NCBI GenBank assembly: GCA_964036665.1
Contig: OZ038530.1
Location: 12,743,001 to 12,807,000, forward strand
Length of the DNA stretch: 64,000 bases
Source: Gordius sp. MW1
Lineage: Eukaryota; Nematomorpha; Gordioida; Gordea; Gordiidae
Direction of reading: 5' to 3'
Shown here: positions 56,825 through 64,000 of the stretch, in pieces
Layout of the letters: each line of letters begins with the position of its first letter
Position numbering within the stretch: the first letter of the stretch is position 1
Translations under genes and position numbers: made by a program
The notes under the pieces: model-generated
Databases searched by the model: none
What the model was told of the DNA's origin: nothing
The model's input: only the letters and a program-made list of their open reading frames with translations

Positions 56825-57740
56825 AATTAATTAATACAGTGATTTAAAGCTATCTTTTAGATTATAAAAGATATGATTTTGCTACAATCATCCGCAAACA
56901 TTACCAAAATACACATTCAGTATATTAGCTGTAATATTGGCTTCTTAATTAAGCATTAGAATAAATAATAAAGGCCCATTTAGAATGTAAAAATTAAAAA
57001 CAAACATTAGGGCAGGAATCAGCATTCATCAATCAATGACTTTGATTAACGTGGTTACCGAGAGAAATATATAAAACGGTGCGACAGTATAAACATCCGG
57101 ATATATTTTCCTGAATTTTGTTTGATTACCCCCTACCATATAGCAAATGAGTTGCAATGTTATAAAGCATAATCGAGCTTGACGGGCGAACCCGACCCGC
57201 AAACAACCCCTTTAATAATATTTTTTTTTATTAAATTAGTTCTATTTAAAATATTCATTTTCGTATATGTCTTATAAATGTTTCACCCTTTATAAAGAAT
57301 AGTTATATTAAACTTAAATTTATTTGTGTAAAAAATTTATTTCAATTCTTAGCTACTCATTTATAAATGTTGTTATAGTTTTTTTATCCCTTGGGCATAA
57401 AGGATTGGGCTGGCTTTGGCAACTTAGTTATCAAACCCTGATGTGTTCTAGCAGAAATTTAGACAAATTTTATAAATGAGAAAGGTATTAATTCTAGAAT
57501 AAGGTGGTTTTAAGAAGACAAAAAAATGTGGTTAAAGCTTTTTGTCAAAAATTTAATTTAAAAATAAATATAAATCTTTTATGGTATTTACACATAAGTG
57601 TGTTCAAGTCTTTCATGCAAGTAAACTATAATTTTTTAACCCATATAATTTAGTTATTAATCCAAAATTTTTTTAAATTTTGGCCTAGGGGAAGGAAAAG
57701 TCCCGCTTTCCACCCCCTTGGCTACGCGCTTGAATAATAT
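56825..57740. other. AT-rich DNA with repeat fragments
   Basis: No gene. A fragment with GGGCGAACCCGACCCGC at 57183-57205 resembles hAT subterminal DNA, and a CGTAGCC-family end (CCCCTTGGCTACGCGC) lies at 57714-57730. Confidence 0.4.
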
Positions 57741-57962
57741 GGGAACCGGTCAAAGGAGCACAGAAATAGGAGCGAAACTCGTCATGATTGCTCAGGATGA
57801 ATTTAACATATTGTCTTAGCACAAAATATTTTATATTAACATGTCCTAGTGAAATCATAACAAGTAAATATATGGGTTAGGGTAAGTGTTAGGGTTTGGG
57901 TTATAATAACAAAGTGTGCTCCTTTCCTGATGAGCTCTGATGAGCTCCTTTGACCCCCACTC
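57741..57962. mobile_element. 222-bp MITE with exact 8-bp target duplication and telomere-like core
   Basis: Ends GGGAACCGGTCAAAGGAGC and GCTCCTTTGACCCCCACTC are inverted repeats (GGTCAAAGGAGC core). AATAATAT flanks both sides (57733-57740 and 57963-57970). The interior contains GGGTTAGGGTAAGTGTTAGG (57873-57892), similar to TTAGGG repeats. Superfamily unclear; the 8-bp duplication fits hAT. Confidence 0.7.
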
Positions 57963-58822
57963 AATAATATCAAAGAAGCGTTAATATGTTTTTATCTTGC
58001 CAGGAATACTAAAAAGGTTTGAAATTATATTTTGCACTTGATTGTTTTAAAATGCGGGGGGGGGTATTTAAAGGGAGGGAATCTTCTGTCTATTTCATTA
58101 AACAAAACCAACGCCATTTTTCCATATGATTCTGAACAGAGGGCCTCTTATTTTTTGAGCTTGCGATCTTCGGCCAGGTCCATGGGGTCATAATTAAGAT
58201 TTGAAGGGGCATTAGCCGATACATGCGAAGTCTCTTATTAAAAAGAGGCCATTTTCACATTGGACTAGTGACGAACCGTCATGACGCATTTAACCTTCAA
58301 AAGAAAGGTCTGCGGTTCTAGTATGGAAGGAATTTGTGTTTCCTGGGCTGACTGGATAATTGCAATGATTTTAGAGTGTCGCAAACGTCTAAATTAATTC
58401 AACCTGCAGTGTAATGGGTGGCGTGTTTCTTCTTCAATCAACTTGCAATTTTTGCAAACTTATACTTTTGGTCACAATATGTCAAGGCGGCTATATTGTA
58501 ATTATAGGTTATCTCGCAATCCTCATCTTATTGGAGGGGATTTTTTTAAAGAGGCTTGTGGAAAAAGGCAAAGTCAACCAGTTATTATTAATAAATTATC
58601 ATTTACTTGATAATTATTTATGATTTTATAACACGGCTGCAAATAATTTTGATCAATAATTTAAATTTTTTTAATGGCTTTCGCCGAATACTTGGTTTAG
58701 TAGAAGGATGAGCGAAACGCTCTAATAACAGATGTGGACTGTGGGGCGGTCTAAAAAATGACGGGCTGGGCTGGGCATGTACTATTAAAGAAATAAGTAT
58801 AAATTAATTGTTTAAAAATAAT
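57963..58822. other. no gene seen
   Basis: A 69-codon hydrophobic frame (58414-58623, plus) has no recognisable domain. A GGCTGGGCTGGGC patch at 58773-58789 resembles hAT subterminal DNA. Confidence 0.35.
58814..58818 (-). terminator. RNA polymerase III terminator of tRNA-Lys
   Basis: Five T on the minus strand, starting five bases after the discriminator base. Confidence 0.8.
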
Positions 58823-58895
58823 CGCCCTGGTTGGGGCTCGAACCCAAGACCGTTAGGTTAAAAGCCTAACGCTCTACCGACTGAGCTACCAGGGC
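58823..58895 (-). tRNA. tRNA-Lys (anticodon TTT), intronless
   Basis: Read on the minus strand: acceptor stem GCCCTGG pairs perfectly with CCAGGGC, followed by discriminator G. The D arm is GCTC-AGTCGGTA-GAGC, the anticodon stem TTAGG/CCTAA with loop CTTTTAA (anticodon TTT, decoding AAA/AAG), and the T arm TTGGG-TTCGAGC-CCCAA. All stems are fully paired and box A and box B are intact. There is no intron and no encoded CCA. It decodes lysine in the cytosol. Confidence 0.97.
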
Positions 58896-60130
58896 ATATC
58901 AGAACTAACAATTTTAGCATATATAAATGGTAAAGTTTGCTGATAGTTATAGTGAGTGGCAAAGACCAAAACTGTAAATAATAAACAATCAAATCAGGCG
59001 CGTAGCAGCATTTTCACGAAGGGGGGGGGGGGGGGAATCTGACAAAAAAAAATTAGGTTTTTAAAAGTGTTTTAAAGTCTTTGATGCAACTAAACTATAT
59101 TATTTTACCCCATTTAATTTAGTTATTGATCAAAAAACAGGGGGGGGGATTTCCCGTATTCCCCACCCCCTTATTTACGCCACTAAATCAAATTAAAACG
59201 CATTAATCTTATAAAAATGGATTTTAGCACATTAGGTTTAAGGAGTCTTTTAAAATAATAAAGAAAATTTAAATTATATTAAATTTATTTCAGTATTTAA
59301 TTATCGTCAGATAAATTAAAATTAAAGAAATTAACTCTTTATGGAAGCTCTATAAGTAGCGGTACAGTGACTTTGATGTAAAAAAGGGTAAAAAATATTA
59401 AATGCTTTTTTAAATAATAAATAAAAATCGAAAATATCATAAAAATTTTGATATTCAGGGCAAACGTCACATATCCAACCCAACTCAATAGCAAAAGACG
59501 TAATGCAATGATTTTATATTATCTTAACAACAATCATTTAATATTATATTTTTAATTTATTAATGTTTTTCAAATTATTTCCTTGTTTGATTGCTATAAT
59601 TTGTCAGCTTCAAAAACCATATGGTAAAAGAATTTAATCTTAAACTAAATTATTAAAAAAGAAATGTATTAATTGTATATTGTACTTTCAATCCATTATG
59701 ATATGTTTATTCCGAAATATCGCGTTCCATTTCCCTCTACCATAGGCGTAACCAGATTTGCCTCAAGGGAGGGGTTTTCAAAAAAATTTCATAAATAATA
59801 CTATTAAGCTAAAATTTATTAAGCTTATATAAAGTAGTGGCGGACATAGGCGTAGCCAGGTTTTGGATTAGGGGGGGGGGCAATACGGTTTTAAGGTCAA
59901 TTAGGGAGGGGCAAAACATAAAATAATTTTTAATAGTTTTTGCATTAAAATTTTTTTCTCATCATTTGGGAGGGGCGGTCCCCACGGCCACGCCCCTGGT
60001 GGCGGAGGCAGGACTATCTAATTGGGGGGGGGGGGATAAATTGTGTTTCAAAAAATTTTAAATAAAAACTAATTTCAATTATATAAACTTAATATTTACG
60101 GTAGATTTTTTGATTAAAAACGCATTAATG
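58896..60130. other. AT-rich DNA with several CGTAGCC-family elements
   Basis: No gene. Copies or ends of the CGTAGCC family lie at about 58996-59187, 59744-59800 and 59846-60000 (ATAGGCGTAGCCAGGTTTTG .. CCACGGCCACGCCCCTGG), with a G-run at 60025-60036. Confidence 0.45.
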
Positions 60131-60560
60131 TATCTTCAGAGACGCAAATTGCAAAGAGCTCTTTCCAATTTTATGTTTGCGCTAATTATGGCCATTGTGT
60201 TGTGTGAACTAAATACTTGCATAAGCCTTTTAGGCTTAATTTGCCCACCAGTACCAAAATTGTCCTGCCCCGGGAAAGTTAACATGATATTATGAGCCCG
60301 AGTTCTGATGATTTTTTGCAAAGCACAGGTCCAGCCTACACTTTCATAAAAAAATTCTTATATCTTCCGCTGTTTTTTAAACATTTTTTGTCAATACTGA
60401 AACAATCATTTATTTATGTATTGAAAATGTTCAATATTAATGATATTAAATATATCAGTCTCAAACAGCCTTTTGTTTCTTCCAACAAGTAACGAGCCGT
60501 TAAATTTTCACTAGTAGCACTTGAAGTTGCATAAAACTATTTATGATAACTGAAACTCTC
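60131..60560 (-). repeat. host repeat, copy without the hAT insertion (empty site)
   Basis: The inverse of this stretch matches 49414-49790 and, beyond the insertion point, the bases just left of 45547. Read on minus, GAGAGTTTCAGTTATCATAA at about 60543-60562 corresponds to the joined target site GTTTCAAT plus AATCATAA. It contains short frames on both strands (61 codons) that I regard as incidental. Confidence 0.75.
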
Positions 60561-60944
60561 TAAAATTAAATATCAAATTTATTAAGATAATGTATTATTT
60601 CTATATGCGCAACACTAACAAGACTCCTATAAATATCATTGAAATTTTTCGTTTAATTTAAATTTTTTTTTATTTTTTTTGTCACCTGGAGGGGTTCTAA
60701 CCTGAAACCCCCTCCCTTCCCTACGCTACTGCCCTATACCTAATTTATTAATCCAACCCCATCGATTTTATACGAAGATTTATGCTTGGCGTCGCAAAAG
60801 AGAAGCTCGTATAATTTGCATAAGTTAGGTGCATAAATGAAACGATTTATAACATAACTCAAGACATTATTACATATTAGTCCTGTAGGTGTAAGAACTA
60901 ATCATTTAAAAAAATAAAACCATTAGTAATACATTTTAAAAATT
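60561..60944. other. AT-rich spacer
   Basis: No gene. Contains the right end of a CGTAGCC-type insertion (CCCTCCCTTCCCTACGCTAC, about 60709-60728), after which the old repeat also seen at 4410-4455 resumes. Confidence 0.4.
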
Positions 60945-63810
60945 ATTTCTGTAAAGTAAGAGAGCTTCTTTAATATCACGTATTTGATCCCACAATGGAA
61001 GGGTTAGATGAGTTTGTCCAAGTGTTGTAAAAACGGCTGGGTTTTGTCTGATCGACCTTTGGTTTAAGTCGACTAAACGGCAACAAGCCAAAGATTTTTT
61101 GTCCGTTTTTCTTAATCGCATAAATAGACCAAAGGATTGACCAGAATACCTTTGGTCTATTCATGTTTAGTCGACTAAAACCAAAGGTCGACCAAACAAA
61201 ACCCAACCGTTTTAACAAAACTAGTTTGTTCCATCTTGATTGGGTAAGGGCCCTGTCTTAATTAATCTTCTTAGTATTCATAATTTTGCCCACTTAACTT
61301 TTCCACGTGACCAGTACCTCCATGTCCACCACTTTTCAATTTGCATCATTAGTCTCCCTTTTTAGTATATGCCCATTAGACCTTAGCCAATTTTCCTTAA
61401 TATAGTCCGCCAAACCATTTATGTCATTAGAAAGTCATTCTTCATATTATTGAGCTTAATATATCCCAAGCTCCGCGGTGTCAATCTCCGTGGCTTGTAA
61501 TAGCTTGCATTCCGTGGTGCTTAATGCCAATGTTTCACTCTCATAACACGCATCTTACGATGGATTTGTAAGCCTTGCTCTTCAACTATATTAGCATTTT
61601 CTTGTCGCGCATTACACCGGATATAATTCGCCATTTAAGACATCCTTTTTGAACCCAGGCATTGATTTCTGTTCGCAACCTGCCTATTGATTTAACACCG
61701 AGCCTTGGAATGTAAACCTGCCTACTTTTAGGTATTTTAGATGGATATCTAGCAATGGATGCCTGTAACGTTTATCTTCATTACCGTTTGATCGTTGACA
61801 ACCATATCCAGCTAAGGGCTTGACCACTTTTCGGGGTCTTGGAATACTTTTTTGTCTCTTCGCATAGTACTATGTCATCGGCATTAGCATACACCAAGAA
61901 TATGGAATTTGAATGTCTATAGTTATCATGTGCATAATTATGTTGAATAAAAAGGGACTTAGAGCAGATCCTTGATGTAATCCTTTCAACTTAAAAAGTT
62001 TAGAGTTTCCAACTGATGTCCTAACGCAAAATCTGAAGCTTCATAAATTGTTTTCATAGGCGGACTATATGCGCCAGGGATATTTTGTTTTCTCCAGCAC
62101 CACGGTATTAAATCGCAGGGACCAAGCTTTCTCCCCATATTTATCTATCATTTGTCTTGGTGCGAAGATTGAGTCGATCGTGGATATGCCGGCTACAAAT
62201 CCGAATTGGTTAGTCGATATTTCCACCTCGTTTATCAGCCTTGTTACTAAGATCCTTTTCATAAGCCTCAAGGAGTGGCGAATTAGCTTGATACCTCTGT
62301 AATTGTCGCGCTTCTGAAGGTCTCATTTGCCTTTGAATAAGGAAATAATCGGTTTGTTCTCAATAATTAGGAATTCACGCTTCTACCACGATTTTGATAA
62401 AGAGGTTTGTCCGGGTCATGACTTCTTCTTCACGGCATGCGACCCATGATTCCTTAGGAATTCCAGCTAGGTCATTAGCTTTTCCTTTTTTATCTTGGTC
62501 CTAACATCCTCCTGAAAGAGTTCGACCATACTTATGTTTGGCTCAATATCGAAAAAGAATCTTTGTCATTTGCAATATTCGTATGTTGCTTAAAATATCC
62601 TTTCCATCACTTCCTTCGGCTTAAATGAGGTTTGACCCTTCTCGTTTTTAACTATTTGAAGGACTCCGAATAGCAACTTTTCTTCTCCTTTACCTTGGCC
62701 GATTTGTACATAAGCTTGTCGCCCAATATATGATCCAGTTTGTTTGCCATCGGGTGTACGGGGCGTTCTTGGCTATTGCAACGAGCTTTTCGCGACTCTC
62801 TTTGCATCCCCAAACTCTTTTTAATCATCCTACTTATTTGATTTATGCCACCGTCTTTTTCTTTCTTTTGATAAAATCCCTAACCGATTGATCCTCACCA
62901 TAGTTCCCTATTTATAACTTTTCTTCTCTTGGTCTATCCTAGAACCAGAATAGCTGTTTCCTCTGTATTCGGTATCCGGAGTTAAGGTCTCCCAATCGTC
63001 GTCTACGTCCCTCTGCAACTTTCTTGCACCTAAGAGTGTCGTGGTATTTTGATGATGTTTATCATTTGTCAATGTATCCTTGCGTTTGGTGTCCAATTCG
63101 ACGTTTATAAACCTCATTTGTAGGGGAAAACTTTTCTTTCAAAATCATTTAAAAGTAGACAATGTTGCCTGGCCATCTACTCTCTCCCAGTTGATCCTCC
63201 ATAAATACTTTCGAATGAGCAAATATTCAATTTGATTAAAATGCTTTTAACTCTATATGTTACAATAGAAAATACTGTTAACGTCGCCATGTCGTAAGCT
63301 TGGGGGATACTTAAAAAAGTTTTTTCCCTACTTTGTTTTCCAGGCCATGCCTAGCCTTCATGATTTTGTTTATACCCGGGGCGATCTTTCCCTACGTGGA
63401 CGTTGAAGTCGTCCCCAATAATTAGCTTTTCTTCTAGTCCTTTTCCTTGTAATTCCTTTTCCGATGAATCGAGAATATGTCTTTTCTTGATTCCATACAC
63501 CCAAATTTGGGAGCAGAGGTGCACATAACGGTTAGGAGGCTTCCTTAATCTGCAATTTTGACCCACCTTAACCTTTCTAAACAACGCTTGACTTCCATCA
63601 CCTTGTTTTTGAACGATTCGCTTAGAACACGATACCGACCAAGTTTCTACGAATTGGTGACCCACTTTATCTAACTCGCATCCCTCTCCCAAATCCGGAG
63701 CTTTAGTACCATTCTACCTCCTCTCTTGTAGGTAGGCGATATGTACCTTTCTAATTTTTAGAATTTGTGCTACCTCTATGTTCTTTCCCGTCAACGTGCC
63801 ACCATCTTGT
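60945..63810 (-). mobile_element. nearly full-length but broken RTE-type LINE
   Basis: Read on minus from 63810: GGTLTGKNIEVAQILKIRK..AYLQE and, at about 63420-63370, LIIGDDFNVHVGKDRPGYKQNHEG, both typical of the RTE-type endonuclease (craniofacial-development-protein-2-like). Then (62271-62065) RLINEVEISTNQFGFVAGIS and APRQMIDKYGEKAW, then GLHQGSALSPFLFNIIMHMI, the reverse transcriptase. The YADD box reads YANADD, with two extra residues. The C-terminal part continues to about 61225. A hAT MITE (61020-61223) splits the 3' end, and frameshifts and stops are spread throughout. Two shorter copies lie at 17530-18565 and 32170-33255. Confidence 0.85.
61020..61223. mobile_element. hAT MITE (TAGTGTTG family) in the LINE 3' end
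   Basis: Ends AAGTGTTGTAAAAACGGCTG and CAACCGTTTTAACAAAACTA. Flanks GTTTGTCC and GTTTGTTC make an 8-bp duplication with one mismatch. LINE sequence continues on both sides (ATCCCACAATGG to the left, TCCATCTTGATTGGGTAAGG to the right). Confidence 0.75.
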
Positions 63811-63867
63811 TATTAGGACTATAATTTTAAATAAATCATTAACCTATAATTTTAAATATATCATTAG

Positions 63868-64000
63868 CTCAAGGAGCAATCATGGTGGGCTGCACTTTTG
63901 AAAATCAAAACAAAATCCATCCTTTTGGGGAATTTTCAGCACCAGGTTGGTGTAGGCTGTGTGTTTGCAAAGAGGGAAAGACCAATATTATGCTGGAAGA
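63868..64000 (+). CDS. exon resembling a VWC-type cysteine-rich domain, cut by the window edge
   Basis: After a plausible acceptor (TATATCATTAG|CT) the frame is open to the last base. It encodes GCTFENQNKIHPFGEFS, then GWCRLCVCKEGKT. The spacing C-x(n)-F/Y..G-E..W-C-x2-C-x-C-x2-G-x resembles von Willebrand factor C domains of extracellular BMP-binding and matrix proteins. Only about 42 residues are visible and the later cysteines of the domain are outside. A chance frame or another cysteine-rich module cannot be excluded. Confidence 0.45.

Noticed and set aside
58262-58325. tRNA-like stretch with GCGGTTCTAGT
   Set aside because: The box B is imperfect and neither the acceptor stem nor the anticodon arm pairs.

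Overview
The window is nuclear DNA of an animal, most likely an invertebrate. It is AT-rich, uses the standard code, and its genes are cut by spliceosomal introns with GT..AG borders. The recognisable host genes are metazoan types (SMARCAD1, PNISR, a VWC-type cysteine-rich exon). The mobile DNA is a mixture usual in animals: piggyBac, hAT, RTE-type LINE, Ty3/gypsy, Helitron, and a THAP-containing DNA element. I cannot name the species.

Left part (1-8546): a broken piggyBac transposase runs off the left edge on the minus strand, followed by AT-rich DNA with small inverted-repeat elements. One of these, at 6257-6724, carries a THAP-type first exon in both arms. From 8547 to 20196 on the minus strand I can assemble an 18-exon SMARCAD1-like chromatin remodeller of 1026 codons. 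All reading phases agree across its 17 introns. The introns hold a LINE fragment, several small hAT elements and degenerate copies of one of the gene's own exons.

Middle (20.2-39.7 kb): a roughly 104-bp satellite is followed by an 8.9-kb array of five copies of a 1.7-1.8 kb element, two forward and three inverted, meeting in a large palindrome near 26247. Each copy contains a roughly 129-bp tandem array and a GTCC-rich tract, an architecture like the DINE-1/pearl (Helentron-type) elements. Then come an RTE LINE fragment, a gypsy integrase relic split by a hAT-like element that itself holds a duplicated repeat, and a GC-rich island ending in a perfect 56-bp palindrome.

Right part (39.8-64 kb): a PNISR-like SR-related gene (10 exons, 879 codons, plus strand, 39808-43137). 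Next is a dense nest of transposons: a foldback at 44.0-44.9 kb, a hAT element at 45547-49405 with an exact 8-bp target duplication and two later insertions inside it, another hAT at 49826-51220, and a 950-bp foldback at 51247-52196. After these come a small unrecognised three-exon gene for a secreted protein with a very basic tail (55350-56824, minus) with a hAT MITE and a Helitron in its introns, a tRNA-Lys(TTT) gene (58823-58895, minus), a nearly full-length but broken RTE LINE (60945-63810, minus), and at the right edge an exon resembling a VWC domain.

No operon logic applies. The host genes look functionally independent: chromatin remodelling, RNA processing, translation, and secretion. 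The most unusual content is the transposon biology. One hAT family with TIR TAGTGTTGTAAAAACGGCTG appears as small MITEs and as a giant foldback, always with 8-bp target duplications. Two host-repeat pairs inside the window preserve empty and filled insertion sites.
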